NCBI GenBank assembly: GCA_017305595.1
Contig: JAFKKL010000014.1
Coordinates: 1 to 37,814 of the forward strand
Source of the DNA: Hyphomicrobiales bacterium
Lineage (GTDB): Bacteria > Pseudomonadota > Alphaproteobacteria > Rhizobiales > Xanthobacteraceae
Reading direction: 5' to 3'
DNA length: 37,814 nucleotides
Positions 18,589 to 29,161 of this stretch are shown here, piece after piece. The first letter of the stretch is position 1. Every line of letters starts with the position of its first letter. A program made the translations under genes and the position numbers. Below the pieces are notes generated by a model. The model was not told where the DNA came from. It saw nothing but the letters and a program-made list of their open reading frames with translations, and did not search any database.

Positions 18589-18727
18589 GCGGTCCTGCAT
18601 TGCGGCAAAAGCCTTTGAAACATTGGGACGCCGTGCTATCGACCACCGCCAATCCCTCGTAATGGGTTCCCGATTCCACGGCGACGCGCCGCCTTTGCGT
18701 CACCGAACGGACGCTCATTCCGGGTAA

Positions 18728-20257
<1,530 letters not shown>

Positions 20258-20303
20258 CGGCGATCCGGACTGGCGACCGCGCACGTGCGGCCGCCGACCG
20301 TCA

Positions 20304-20504
20304 TCAAGCATTGCGGCGGGGATGATAGGTCAAGCCTTCGCCGCCGCAGGGGCAATCGATATCGCCACAAGATGGTCCGGTGGCCGCGATGGCGGCATCG
20401 ATCTCTGCATCGGTAACCGCGCGCGGGCGCCGATTCCCCGGCGCGCGATGGTCGGGCGTGCGCCACATGGCGTCGAACAACTCATGGAGCAATGAGTGGC
20501 TCAC
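20304..20504 (-). CDS. Small Cys-containing protein coupled to the CobW gene
   Basis: A 66-residue protein of unknown function. The start GTG 20504 overlaps the TGA of the CobW gene (20503-20501) in a 4-base GTGA overlap, and GGAG lies about 7 bases before it, so translation is probably coupled. The C-terminal half carries three cysteines in [15 protein letters not shown], which could bind Zn2+; a His-rich context (HSLLHE, YHPRR) is present too. No membrane or signal segment is visible. Position behind a CobW protein under a Zur-like site suggests a role in zinc economy, which is inference. Confidence 0.65.
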   Translation of the reverse strand: MSHSLLHELFDAMWRTPDHRAPGNRRPRAVTDAEIDAAIAATGPSCGDIDCPCGGEGLTYHPRRNA

Positions 20505-21709
20505 GCCGCCGCTCCGCGTCGCCAGCCGGGGAAGGGATCGCGAAGCCCTGTCCAACGCTTGGGACCCAGCGTCATTTCCGTTCCGGTCAGCAGGCAGGTA
20601 TCGAGGTGGCGCGTAATCGTCGCCTGATCCATCGCCGGACCGCCGATGATGACGATTTCCTGCCGTCTGTCGCCGTAACGCTCGTCCCAGTTGTTGAGCA
20701 CACCCGCGCGCCACTCCGGATCGGCCGGCCAGCGTTCACGGTCGGTGGCCGCCCACCAGACCCCGGCCGGTTCGTGTCGCACGATGGCGCCGGCGCGCGA
20801 CAGCGATCCAGCGAACTCCATCCGTGACGCCAGCCAGAAGAAGCCCTTGGCACGGATCACGCCGGGCCATTCCGCGGTGATGAAGCGGTGGAAGCGCTCC
20901 GGGTGAAACGGCCGTCGCGCGCGATAGACGAAGCTGCGGAAGCCGTATTCCTCCGTCTCCGGGGCGTGGTGGCGGCCTTCCAGCTCCTGAAGCCAGCCGG
21001 CCGATTGGCTGGCGCGCTCGTAGGAGAATTTCCCTGTATTCAGAATGCGTTCGAGCGGGATTTGGCCGAATTCGCTGAAGATGATTTCGGCGTCGGGGTT
21101 GAGCTGCCGAAGGCTGCATAGCAGGAGTTCACGCTCCAACTCCGTGATCAGGTCGATCTTGTTGACGACGATGACATCCGCGAACTCGATCTGGTCGATC
21201 AGCAGTTCCGCGACCGCCCGGTCATCGCCGTCACCGGCGGCGCGGTCGCGATCCGCCAGCAGGTCGCGCGAGGCCGTGTCGGCGAGGAAGTTGCGGGCAT
21301 CGACCACCGTGACCATGGTGTCGAGCCGCGCCACGCCGGACAGGCTGTGGCCATCGGCGTCCTCGAAGGCGAAGGTGGCGGCGACCGGCATCGGTTCGGA
21401 GATTCCGGTGGATTCGATCAGCAGGTAATCGAACCGGCCTTCGCGGGCGAGCGCCTCGACTTCCTTGAGAAGATCGTCGCGTAACGTGCAGCAGATGCAG
21501 CCGTTCGACATTTCGACGAGGCGCTCTTCCTGTCGACTGAGTTGCGCACCGCCGTCGCGCACCAGCGCGGCGTCGATGTTCACTTCGCTCATGTCGTTGA
21601 CGATCACCGCCACGCGCAGATTGTCGCGATTGTGGAGGATATGGTTGAGCAGGGTAGTCTTGCCCGCGCCAAGAAATCCCGACAGCACCGTGACTGGCAA
21701 GCGCTTCAT
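20501..21709 (-). CDS. CobW/ZigA-family GTPase, probable zinc metallochaperone
   Basis: A 402-residue COG0523 G3E GTPase. Walker [10 protein letters not shown] is at 11-19 and the metal-binding CxCC motif (CICC) is at 71-74, as in ZNG1/ZigA/YeiR. Switch-like [13 protein letters not shown] and NKIDL (Mg/guanine specificity) follow, and the C-terminal CobW_C domain runs from about 250 to the end ([20 protein letters not shown], then LGPKRW). Members transfer Zn2+ (or Co2+) to client enzymes under metal shortage. ATG 21709 has GGAG upstream (TTG 21721 is a poorer start). The palindrome at 21724-21743 fits Zur control, which favours a zinc rather than a cobalamin role; no cob genes are nearby. 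Confidence 0.9.
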   Translation of the reverse strand: MKRLPVTVLSGFLGAGKTTLLNHILHNRDNLRVAVIVNDMSEVNIDAALVRDGGAQLSRQEERLVEMSNGCICCTLRDDLLKEVEALAREGRFDYLLIESTGISEPMPVAATFAFEDADGHSLSGVARLDTMVTVVDARNFLADTASRDLLADRDRAAGDGDDRAVAELLIDQIEFADVIVVNKIDLITELERELLLCSLRQLNPDAEIIFSEFGQIPLERILNTGKFSYERASQSAGWLQELEGRHHAPETEEYGFRSFVYRARRPFHPERFHRFITAEWPGVIRAKGFFWLASRMEFAGSLSRAGAIVRHEPAGVWWAATDRERWPADPEWRAGVLNNWDERYGDRRQEIVIIGGPAMDQATITRHLDTCLLTGTEMTLGPKRWTGLRDPFPGWRRGAAA

Positions 21710-21723
21710 CGTTTGCTCCAATA

Positions 21724-21743
21724 TGTTATGTTATAACATAACA
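21724..21743 (-). promoter_or_regulatory. Zur-like operator
   Basis: TGTTATGTTATAACATAACA is a perfect 20-bp palindrome beginning 15 bases upstream of the CobW ATG and directly abutting the -10 hexamer. It resembles the AT-rich GTTATxxTATAAC-type boxes bound by the Fur-family zinc repressor Zur. A repressor bound here would cover the transcription start. The assignment rests on pattern and on the regulated gene type; it has not been compared with a binding-site matrix. Confidence 0.75.
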
Positions 21744-21771
21744 ATTGTAGCCGGTCTGGCCGGCGGGTCAA
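21744..21771 (-). promoter_or_regulatory. Sigma70-type promoter of the CobW gene
   Basis: On the minus strand, TTGACC (21771-21766) and TACAAT (21749-21744) are separated by 16 bases, close to the consensus -35/-10 arrangement. The predicted start falls inside the adjacent Zur-like palindrome. It is the only convincing housekeeping promoter I could see near this gene. Confidence 0.65.
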
Positions 21772-21986
21772 CCGGCAGGCAAAGCCGAAGTGGCGGATCG
21801 AGGGAAGTCGGTCGATGGTGCGGCTTTTGTCCCGCGCGCTGGCAAACATATCGAATAGACAATCTATCGTTTTGTTTTGACGTGATATTTCTGGTGCGTT
21901 CCGGTTTCCCCTCGGCGGTAAAACGCGGTAGGATTACCGGGCGGGACACCGTCGTTCCGTGTCAGAACCATGGAATCGCGGTTGTC

Positions 21987-22610
21987 ATGTATGAATGGAC
22001 GGACGAACGGCTCGAAGCTCTCTCCACGCCCGAGTTGAAGAACCTGCTCGGCAATGCGGAGCGCAAATCCGCCGACGATCTGGCCGCCAAATGCAAGGCG
22101 GTGCTTGAAACGCGCAACGCGTTGAAGCCGAACCGCATCGCCAAGCCGCGAACCGAACTGAAGGAGTTCGAGCACACCGTTGCCGATCAGATTGCCGCCG
22201 TCGGCAAGGAGATGGCGGCGAAGTACGATCTGTCCGAGGAGACGGCGAAGGCGCACTCGTCCGGCGTCAAGGGCTTTCGCGTCCACAAGCTGCTTGACTC
22301 CAAGGGCTCCGCCAAGCTCGGCGGCATGCAGCGCGACGGCTCGGTCGCGATCGATCGTTACATCTCCTATCGGCGCGGCAACGACATTGTGGCGCTCGGC
22401 GTTTTCCTGTTGAAGGATGCGCCGCTCGACAGCCATGAATTTCATGTCATCGCGCCGGCGGCGTTTCTGTCCGATCCGAAACCGATCGCCGAGATTCGCC
22501 CCACCGCGACCGAAAAGCAGAAACAATCCGCCGAGACCGGCCTTGCGTTCAAGGACCTCGCCCCGGCTGCGGCCGCCTTCGATGCCGCGCTTGCCAGGAT
22601 CACGGCCTGA
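21987..22610 (+). CDS. Protein of unknown function (207 residues)
   Basis: A soluble, charged protein I do not recognise. The first 90 residues are helical and polar, beginning MYEWTDERLEALSTPELKNLL with a SAP-like helix pair. The second half contains IDRYISYRRGNDIVALGVFLLKD and EFHVIAPAAFL, which read like beta strands, and the C terminus is Ala-rich. No signal or membrane segment is present. Codon usage resembles its neighbours, so recent acquisition is not indicated. ATG 21987 is the best start, though the frame is open upstream. The 277 bases between this start and the divergent CobW start hold the CobW promoter and otherwise no recognisable feature. Confidence 0.7.
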   Translation: MYEWTDERLEALSTPELKNLLGNAERKSADDLAAKCKAVLETRNALKPNRIAKPRTELKEFEHTVADQIAAVGKEMAAKYDLSEETAKAHSSGVKGFRVHKLLDSKGSAKLGGMQRDGSVAIDRYISYRRGNDIVALGVFLLKDAPLDSHEFHVIAPAAFLSDPKPIAEIRPTATEKQKQSAETGLAFKDLAPAAAAFDAALARITA

Positions 22611-22671
22611 CGACACTGTTGCCGTTCGAGCCGTTCCGATCGTCATCCAATTCCGTTGAGAGGTTATCCGC

Positions 22672-23706
22672 ATGTCCCAGTCCGCCAAGCGTATCGTTCT
22701 GGCATCCCGCCCGGTGGGCGAACCGACCCCGGCCAATTTCCGCTTCGAGGACTACGCGGTGCCGACGCCGGGCGAGGGCGAGGTGCTGTTGCGGACGATC
22801 TGGCTGTCGCTGGATCCGTACATGCGCGGCCGTATGGACGACGGCCCGTCCTATTCCGCGCCGGTGCCGATCGACGGCGTGATGGAAGGCGGCACGGTCT
22901 GCGAGGTGGCTGCCTCCAACAATCCCGGCTTCGCCAAGGGCGACATCGTGCTGGCTCATAGCGGCTGGCAGCAATACGCGCTGTCGAACGGCAAGGGCCT
23001 GCGCAAGATCGATCCGAAGATTGCGCCGATCTCGACGGCCGTGGGCATCCTCGGCATGCCGGGCATGACCGCCTACACGGGTCTTCTGGCCATCGGCAAT
23101 CCGCAGCCGGGCGAGACGGTGGTGGTCGCGGCGGCGTCGGGCGCGGTCGGCTCGGCGGTCGGCCAGATTGCGAAGATCAAGGGCGCGCGGGCGGTCGGCA
23201 TCGCCGGCGGCAAGGAGAAGTGCGCTTACGTCAAGAACGAACTCGGCTTCGACGAGTGCCTCGACCATCGCGATCCCGACCTGCGCGCGAAGGTGAAGGA
23301 AGCCTGCCCGAAGGGCATCGATGTCTATTTCGAGAACGTCGGCGGCAAGGTGTTCGACGCGGTGCTGCCGCGCTTCAACGACTTCGCGCGCATTCCGGTC
23401 TGCGGCCTGATCGCCGACTACAACACCATCTTCGGCAAGGACACGCCGACGCCGCCGTGGGCCAACACCATCATGCGGCAGATACTGGTCAAGCGCCTCA
23501 ACTTCCGCGGCTTCATCGTCCGCGATTTCGCCGCGATGTATCCGGACTTCATCCGCGACATGTCGCAATGGCTGCGCGAGGGCAAGATCAAGCACAAGGA
23601 ATTCGTGACCGAAGGGCTCGAGAGCGCGCCGCAAGCCTTCATGGGTCTGCTCAAGGGGGCCAACTTCGGCAAGCAACTGGTCCGCGTCGGCCCCGACAAG
23701 GCCTAG
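22672..23706 (+). CDS. NADP-dependent medium-chain reductase, CurA/PTGR-like
   Basis: A 344-residue zinc-independent medium-chain dehydrogenase/reductase. N-terminal RPVGEPTPANFRFEDYAVP and DPYMRGRM are hallmarks of the leukotriene B4 dehydrogenase/CurA group. The NADPH-binding stretch AASGAVGSAVGQIAKIKGARAVGIAGG is at about 150-176, and FENVGGKVFDAVL follows. These enzymes reduce the double bond of alpha,beta-unsaturated ketones and aldehydes. GAGAGG precedes ATG 22672. The MAPEG gene follows after 41 bases. Confidence 0.9.
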   Translation: MSQSAKRIVLASRPVGEPTPANFRFEDYAVPTPGEGEVLLRTIWLSLDPYMRGRMDDGPSYSAPVPIDGVMEGGTVCEVAASNNPGFAKGDIVLAHSGWQQYALSNGKGLRKIDPKIAPISTAVGILGMPGMTAYTGLLAIGNPQPGETVVVAAASGAVGSAVGQIAKIKGARAVGIAGGKEKCAYVKNELGFDECLDHRDPDLRAKVKEACPKGIDVYFENVGGKVFDAVLPRFNDFARIPVCGLIADYNTIFGKDTPTPPWANTIMRQILVKRLNFRGFIVRDFAAMYPDFIRDMSQWLREGKIKHKEFVTEGLESAPQAFMGLLKGANFGKQLVRVGPDKA

Positions 23707-23747
23707 TCGGGACGCGCTCACGCCCGCGCAGGAGAACGGAGGCCGCG

Positions 23748-24167
23748 ATGTCCGTCCAGATGGTATTGCTGCCGGTGTTCGTGCTCGTGGGCCTGTCCTT
23801 CGCGCTCCTGTTGATGATGGCCGGGGTGCGAACCCGCGCGCTGACCTCGGGCGAGGTGACGTTCAAGGACATCGCGCTCGGCCGCAACTGGCCGGATCGC
23901 GCCACGCAGATCGGTAACTGTTTCAACAACCAGTTCCAGTTGCCGCTACTGTTCTATGTGCTGGTCGCCATCGCGCTGCCGCTGCGTCGCGCCGATTTGG
24001 TGTTCGTGCTGCTGTCGTGGGTGTTCGTCGTCACCCGATTCGCCCACGCCGGCATCTTCGTCACCAGCAACGACGTGCGGCGACGTTCGCTGGTCTGGTT
24101 CGCCGGCGTGCTTGTGCTGATGGCGATGTGGCTGTACTTCGCGCTGCGCCTTTTGTTTTTGCTCTAG
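23748..24167 (+). CDS. MAPEG-family membrane protein
   Basis: A 139-residue inner-membrane protein with about four hydrophobic segments (about 4-26, 62-80, 83-98 and 116-139). NCFNNQFQLPLLFYVLVA and WVFVVTRFAHAGIFVTSN match the conserved N/Q and R/H positions of the MAPEG family (eicosanoid and glutathione metabolism type), bacterial members of which are largely uncharacterised. A GGAG-GGAGG pair lies before ATG 23748. It sits between the CurA-like reductase and an rRNA methyltransferase with gaps of 41 and 22 bases, so cotranscription is likely. Confidence 0.82.
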   Translation: MSVQMVLLPVFVLVGLSFALLLMMAGVRTRALTSGEVTFKDIALGRNWPDRATQIGNCFNNQFQLPLLFYVLVAIALPLRRADLVFVLLSWVFVVTRFAHAGIFVTSNDVRRRSLVWFAGVLVLMAMWLYFALRLLFLL

Positions 24168-24189
24168 CGGCGCTTGACCGAGGATCGTC

Positions 24190-25494
24190 ATGACACCGGG
24201 CGCAAGGCTCGCCGCAGCCATTGAAGTCATTTCCGCCATCGATGCGCAGCGGGTCCCGGCGGCCAAGGCGCTGAAGGAATGGGGTACGGCGCATCGCTTT
24301 GCCGGCTCCGGTGACCGCGCGGCGATCTCCGGGCTGGTATTCGACGTTTTGCGCCGAAAGGCCTCCAGCGCCTGGATCATGGACGACGACACCCCGCGCG
24401 CGCGGGTGTTCGGCATGATGAAGCTGGAGCGCGGTGCAAGCGCCGATGCGCTCGCCGCGCTGTGCGACGGTTCGCGCTTTGCGCCCGATACGCTGTCGCC
24501 GGCAGAGCGCCATGCATTGACGGTGCGCACGCTCAACGGCGCGCCGGCTCCGGTCGCGGGTGATTATCCGGAATGGATGGACGACCATCTGGCCGAGGTG
24601 TTCGGCGACGACCGCGTGGCGGAAGCAACCGCGATGGCCCGCCGCGCGCCGCTCGACTTGCGCGTCAACACGCTGAAGGCGAAGCGCGAGAAGACGGCGG
24701 CCTCGCTGGCCCATCTCGGCGCCAAGCCGACACGGTGGTCGCCGTGGGGCCTGCGCATCGCCCTCGGCGCCGACGCCCGCAATCCCGGCATCCATGCCGA
24801 GGAGGATTTCGTCAAAGGCGGCGTCGAGGTGCAGGACGAAGGCTCGCAACTCGCCGCTCTGTTCTCGGCCGCCAAACCCGGCGAGCAGGTGATCGATCTC
24901 TGCGCGGGGGCGGGCGGCAAGACCCTGGCGCTGGCGGCGATGATGCAGGGCAAGGGCCGGCTGATCGCCACCGACGGCGACAAGCGGCAACTCGCGCCGA
25001 TCCACGAGCGGCTGTCGCGCGCCGGCGTCCACAACGCCGAGGTGCGCGCGCCGAAGGGCGACGTGGACCCGTTGTCCGATATCCGCGCCTCCGCCGATCT
25101 GGTGCTGATCGACGCGCCCTGCACCGGCACCGGCACATGGCGGCGCAACCCGGACGCCAAGTGGCGCATCCGCCCGGGCGCGCTGGAGGTGCGGCTCAAG
25201 GCGCAGGCCGAGGTGCTGGACCGCGCCGCGCCGCTGGTGAAGCCGGGCGGGCGGATCGTCTACATCACCTGCTCGGTGCTGCCGGCCGAGAACAACGCGC
25301 AAATCCGCGGCTTTCTCGCCCGCCAGCCGGGATTTGCCGTGGTGCCGCCGGCGCAGGTCGTGGGCCCGCTGTGGGACAAGGCCGAGGATTTCCTAGCGGC
25401 CAGCCTGCAAAGCCCGGAGGGCCTCCTGATGACCCCGCGGCGCACCGGCACCGACGGCTTCTTCGTCTCGGTGCTGGCTCGCAGTCCAAGCTGA
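24190..25494 (+). CDS. RsmB/NOP-family RNA (cytosine-C5)-methyltransferase
   Basis: This 434-residue protein has a NusB-like helical N-terminal part (1-130) and a SAM-dependent catalytic domain. The SAM motif VIDLCAGAGGKTLALAAM is at about 236-253. The two catalytic cysteines are C311 in DAPCTGTGTWRRNP and C361 in YITCSVLPAEN. This layout is that of RsmB, which methylates C967 of 16S rRNA; the exact target is inferred only from the family. It precedes guaA by 78 bases, a frequent arrangement in Rhizobiales. Confidence 0.9.
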   Translation: MTPGARLAAAIEVISAIDAQRVPAAKALKEWGTAHRFAGSGDRAAISGLVFDVLRRKASSAWIMDDDTPRARVFGMMKLERGASADALAALCDGSRFAPDTLSPAERHALTVRTLNGAPAPVAGDYPEWMDDHLAEVFGDDRVAEATAMARRAPLDLRVNTLKAKREKTAASLAHLGAKPTRWSPWGLRIALGADARNPGIHAEEDFVKGGVEVQDEGSQLAALFSAAKPGEQVIDLCAGAGGKTLALAAMMQGKGRLIATDGDKRQLAPIHERLSRAGVHNAEVRAPKGDVDPLSDIRASADLVLIDAPCTGTGTWRRNPDAKWRIRPGALEVRLKAQAEVLDRAAPLVKPGGRIVYITCSVLPAENNAQIRGFLARQPGFAVVPPAQVVGPLWDKAEDFLAASLQSPEGLLMTPRRTGTDGFFVSVLARSPS

Positions 25495-25572
25495 GAATCC
25501 GGGGCTGAAAATCCCGCCGATAACCGCTTTTGCGGCATTGCAGGGCCGCCGCCGGTCGCGTATCTCCTGCCC

Positions 25573-27168
25573 ATGACAGCACACAGCCAGACGAGCCCGG
25601 CGGCCACGGATATCGCGGCCGCGCACGACAAGATTCTCATCATCGATTTCGGATCGCAGGTGACGCAACTGATCGCGCGGCGGGTGCGCGAGGAGGGCGT
25701 CTATTCCGAGATCGTGCCGTTCCAGAAAGCCGAAGCCGCTTTTCGCGAGATGAGGCCTAAAGGCGTCATCCTGTCCGGCGGTCCCGCCTCGGTGCTCGAC
25801 AAGGACGCGCCGACGGCCCCGCAGTCGGTGCTCACCGCCGGGGTGCCGGTGCTCGGCATCTGCTACGGCGAACAGACCATGGCGCAACAACTCGGCGGCA
25901 CCGTGGAAGGCGGACACCATCGCGAATACGGCCGCGCCGCCATCGAAGTCACCGACGACTGCGCGCTGTTCGAAGGCGTCTGGCAGAAGGGCGGCAAATA
26001 CGACGTCTGGATGAGCCACGGCGACCGCGTCACCAAACTGCCGGATGGTTTCCGCGCGGTGGCGAAGGCGGCCGGCTCGCCGATCTCGGTGATCGCCGAC
26101 GACGAGCGCAAATTCTACGCGATGCAGTTTCACCCCGAGGTAGTGCATACGCCGGACGGCGCCAAGTTGCTGCGCAACTTCGTGCGCAAGGTGGTCGGCC
26201 TGAAGGGCGACTGGACCATGCGCGCCTTCCGCGAGGAAGCCATCGAGAAAATCCGGGCGCAGGTTGGCAAAGGCAAGGTGATCTGCGGTCTGTCCGGCGG
26301 CGTCGATTCATCGGTCGCGGCGATCCTGATTCACGAAGCCATCGGCGATCAGCTCACCTGCGTGTTCGTCGATCACGGCATGCTGCGCAAGGACGAGGCG
26401 AAAAGCGTCGTCGACATGTTCAGGGATCACTACAACATTCCGCTGGTGCATGTGGATGCGTCGAAGCAGTTCCTCGGCGAGCTCGACGGCGTCACCGATC
26501 CGGAAGTGAAGCGCAAGACTATTGGCCGGCTGTTCATCGACGTGTTCGAAGCGGAAGCGAAGAAAATCGGCGGTGCCGATTTTCTCGCGCAAGGCACGCT
26601 CTATCCCGACGTGATCGAAAGCGTGTCGTTCACCGGCGGTCCGTCGGTGACGATCAAGTCGCACCACAACGTCGGCGGCCTTCCGGCGCGCATGAACATG
26701 AAACTGGTCGAACCGTTGCGCGAACTGTTCAAGGACGAGGTCCGCGCGCTCGGCCGCGAGCTCGGCCTGCCGGATATTTTCGTCGGCCGCCATCCGTTCC
26801 CGGGGCCGGGCCTTGCGATCCGCTGTCCCGGCGAGATCACGCGCGACAAGCTCGATATCCTGCGCGAGGCGGATGCAATCTACATCGACCAGATCCGCAA
26901 AGCGGGTCTCTACGACACCATCTGGCAGGCCTTCGCGGTGCTGTTGCCGGTGAAGACTGTGGGCGTGATGGGCGACGGCCGCACTTACGAGTACGTCGTC
27001 GGCCTGCGCGCGGTAACCTCGACCGACGGCATGACCGCGGACTTCTATCCGTTCGACATGAAGTTCCTCGGCGAAACCGCCACCCGCATCATCAACGAAG
27101 TGAAGGGCGTCAACCGCGTCGTTTACGACGTGACCAGCAAGCCGCCCGGCACGATCGAGTGGGAATAA
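25573..27168 (+). CDS. guaA: GMP synthase (glutamine-hydrolysing)
   Basis: This 531-residue amidotransferase converts XMP to GMP using ATP and glutamine. The class I glutaminase domain has nucleophile C97 in GICYGEQ and H187/E189 in QFHPEV. The ATP pyrophosphatase P-loop SGGVDSS is at 241-247, and the C-terminal dimerisation/XMP-binding domain ends in KPPGTIEWE, the usual end of GuaA. Length and order are complete, so the island insertion just behind it has not destroyed the gene. The extreme 3' end of guaA is a known integration target of genomic islands, and an integrase begins 318 bases after the stop. Confidence 0.97.
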   Translation: MTAHSQTSPAATDIAAAHDKILIIDFGSQVTQLIARRVREEGVYSEIVPFQKAEAAFREMRPKGVILSGGPASVLDKDAPTAPQSVLTAGVPVLGICYGEQTMAQQLGGTVEGGHHREYGRAAIEVTDDCALFEGVWQKGGKYDVWMSHGDRVTKLPDGFRAVAKAAGSPISVIADDERKFYAMQFHPEVVHTPDGAKLLRNFVRKVVGLKGDWTMRAFREEAIEKIRAQVGKGKVICGLSGGVDSSVAAILIHEAIGDQLTCVFVDHGMLRKDEAKSVVDMFRDHYNIPLVHVDASKQFLGELDGVTDPEVKRKTIGRLFIDVFEAEAKKIGGADFLAQGTLYPDVIESVSFTGGPSVTIKSHHNVGGLPARMNMKLVEPLRELFKDEVRALGRELGLPDIFVGRHPFPGPGLAIRCPGEITRDKLDILREADAIYIDQIRKAGLYDTIWQAFAVLLPVKTVGVMGDGRTYEYVVGLRAVTSTDGMTADFYPFDMKFLGETATRIINEVKGVNRVVYDVTSKPPGTIEWE

Positions 27169-27486
27169 TTTTTGCCCATCCGGGCGTATCCAAACTCACG
27201 CTGCAATACGACATAAGACAATGAAAATGCTGAAAAAATCTCTCTGAGACTTTCGGCATCTATCGCCGGGTTAGCCTCCCGTTTGACGGTATGGCTGGCG
27301 GTATGGCGCGTCTTGTCTCAACCGAAAAACGCATATACCGTCAGGGGCAAGAGAGCTTCTGACGGTATATTTTTTGGCATAAACACTTGTAAATGCTGAA
27401 TAAAAGCTATGTCAGGCGGCCCAGTTTTGGCCTGACGGTATAATTGGGTGCTCTCCTGCATTTTTTGACCGATCTGGAGGGTGCAG
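27169..27486. other. Island left boundary: AT-rich att region with TGACGGTAT repeats
   Basis: This 318-base non-coding stretch is visibly AT-richer than its flanks. TGACGGTAT occurs at 27284-27292, 27360-27368 and 27433-27441, in reverse at 27334-27342, and again inside the integrase gene at 27552-27560. ATATACCGTCAG (27333-27344) and CTGACGGTATAT (27359-27370) form a perfect 12-bp inverted repeat. AAATGCTGAA is repeated directly at 27225 and 27391. These look like integrase arm-type and accessory sites of an attL, with the core presumably in the last bases of guaA. No second copy of the guaA end is in the window. Confidence 0.6.
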
Positions 27487-28743
27487 ATGCTGACCGACAC
27501 CGCCATCAAGGCACTGAAACCAAAAGATAAATTATACAAGATTGTGGATCGTGACGGTATGTACGTCGTGGTCCAACCTTCGGGTTCAATCGTGTTCCGC
27601 TTGGACTACCGGCTCAACGGCCGTCGGGAAACCTTGACGTTGGGTCGTTATGGCCCGGCGGGTCTGTCTCTGGCCCGGGCGCGTGAGAAGCTGATTGATG
27701 CCAAGCGCGCGATTTCCGAGGGTCGCTCGCCGGCGCAGGAAAAGCAGCGCGAGAAGCGGAGGATCAAGGAAGCCAAGAGCTTCGGCCAGTTCGGTGAGCG
27801 CTGGCTTCAGGAAGCGAGGATGGCGGACAGTACACGCGCGATGCGGCGGTCGATCTTCGAGCGCGACATCCTCCCGGCGTTTCGCAATCGACTGCTAACC
27901 GAGATCCTGCCGGAGGATCTGCGCGGGTTGTGCGCGAAGGTAAAGGAACGCGGGGCGCCGGCAACAGCGGTCCATGTCAGAGACATTGTGAAGTTGGTTT
28001 TCGCCTTCGCCATCCTGCACGGGGAGAAGGTCGCCAACCCGGCCGACGAGGTTGGCCCATCGTCGATCGCGACCTTCGTGCCGAAGGACAGGTCGCTATC
28101 TCCCGCGGAGATCCGCATCATGCTCGGACAGCTTGAGCATGTCCCGACGCTGCCGACGATCCGTCTCGGGATAAAGCTGATTCTGCTCTCGATGGTGCGA
28201 AAGAGCGAATTGCAGGATGCAGTCTGGGAAGAGGTCGATTTTGAGAACGCCGTCTGGTCGATCCCCAAGGAGCGAATGAAGCGCTCGAAGGCTCACAACG
28301 TCTATCTATCGCAGCAAATGCTCGACATCTTCATCGCTCTCAAGACCTGCGCCGGTAACTCGAAATACGTCCTGCCGTCGCGCTACGACGCTGACGCGCC
28401 GATGTCGCGGGCCACGTTCAATCGGGTCACGATGGCGGTGGTGGTGCGGGCCAAGAAGGAAGGAATGCCGCTGGAGTCCTTTACGGTTCACGATCTCCGA
28501 CGCACCGGCTCGACTCTGCTGAACGAACTGGGCTTCAACAGCGACTGGATCGAGAAGTGCTTGGCGCACGAGGATGGCCGATCCTCACGGGGCATCTACA
28601 ACAAGGCGGAATATGAGCATCAGCGCCGGCACATGATCCAGGAATGGTCCAACATCGTGGACGCTTGGGTCGTGGGGGAGAAATACACGCCGACCCTTTA
28701 TCCGCCGACAATGGACCTGCTTACGCCCGAGCCGGATGTTTGA
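27487..28743 (+). CDS. Tyrosine integrase, P4-type (island integrase)
   Basis: A 418-residue site-specific recombinase that would insert and excise the island at guaA. The N-terminal DUF4102-like arm-binding domain starts LTDTAIKALKPKDKLYKIVDRDGMYVVV, followed by a core-binding domain (about 95-190) and the catalytic domain. The active residues read R238 (MVRKSEL), H335 and R338 (HDLRRTG), H361 (CLAHED) and nucleophile Y371 (GIYNKAEY). GGAGG at 27476-27480 supports ATG 27487. It points away from guaA, and its 3' end overlaps the AlpA gene on the other strand by 23 bases. Confidence 0.95.
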   Translation: MLTDTAIKALKPKDKLYKIVDRDGMYVVVQPSGSIVFRLDYRLNGRRETLTLGRYGPAGLSLARAREKLIDAKRAISEGRSPAQEKQREKRRIKEAKSFGQFGERWLQEARMADSTRAMRRSIFERDILPAFRNRLLTEILPEDLRGLCAKVKERGAPATAVHVRDIVKLVFAFAILHGEKVANPADEVGPSSIATFVPKDRSLSPAEIRIMLGQLEHVPTLPTIRLGIKLILLSMVRKSELQDAVWEEVDFENAVWSIPKERMKRSKAHNVYLSQQMLDIFIALKTCAGNSKYVLPSRYDADAPMSRATFNRVTMAVVVRAKKEGMPLESFTVHDLRRTGSTLLNELGFNSDWIEKCLAHEDGRSSRGIYNKAEYEHQRRHMIQEWSNIVDAWVVGEKYTPTLYPPTMDLLTPEPDV

Positions 28744-29005
28744 TGGGGCGGGTCTTGCGAAGCTGGACATCGGGCATGGGTGCGCGTTTCACGGTTTTCG
28801 CGCGCGAGGCGCGGCGGCGCTCCTCGAGCCAGGCTTCGACTTCGGCGAGGTCCCAGACCACGCAGCGAGACGTAAGATAGAAGCGCTGCGGAAATTCACC
28901 GCGCTGCTCCATGTCGTAGATGGTCGTGTCGGCCAACGGGACGATTTGCCGAAGCTCATGGCGCCGGATGGTCCGTGTCACGGCGGGAGGTTCGTGTGAT
29001 TTCAT
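28721..29005 (-). CDS. AlpA-family regulator / excisionase-like protein
   Basis: A 94-residue winged-helix protein. RTIRRHELRQIVPLADTTIYDMEQRG followed by FPQRFYLTSRCVVWDLAEVEAWLEERR is the standard AlpA/MerR-like layout, in which helix 2 contacts DNA. Such proteins activate or assist the integrase of P4-like islands and may act as recombination directionality factor. The basic C-terminal tail (ASRAKTVKRAP) may add DNA contacts. GGAG lies 7 bases before ATG 29005. The coding end overlaps the integrase end tail-to-tail. Confidence 0.85.
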   Translation of the reverse strand: MKSHEPPAVTRTIRRHELRQIVPLADTTIYDMEQRGEFPQRFYLTSRCVVWDLAEVEAWLEERRRASRAKTVKRAPMPDVQLRKTRPIKHPARA

Positions 29006-29161
29006 CAGAGGACTCCGTCAGCCATTGGGTTCAACGGATAGAAGTCGATAGACGACGTTGAAAGAAAGCTCGGATTGAGGGGCGTAGAACGGTATCGCGC
29101 TCTGGCGTGCATATCGGATAAGGCGCGGCCCTCGCCGCGCCCAGCCAGACCTCCAATCGGT

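Noticed and set aside
27175-27195. Short GCCC/GGGC stem just after guaA as a terminator
   Set aside because: Only four base pairs and no U-run after it.
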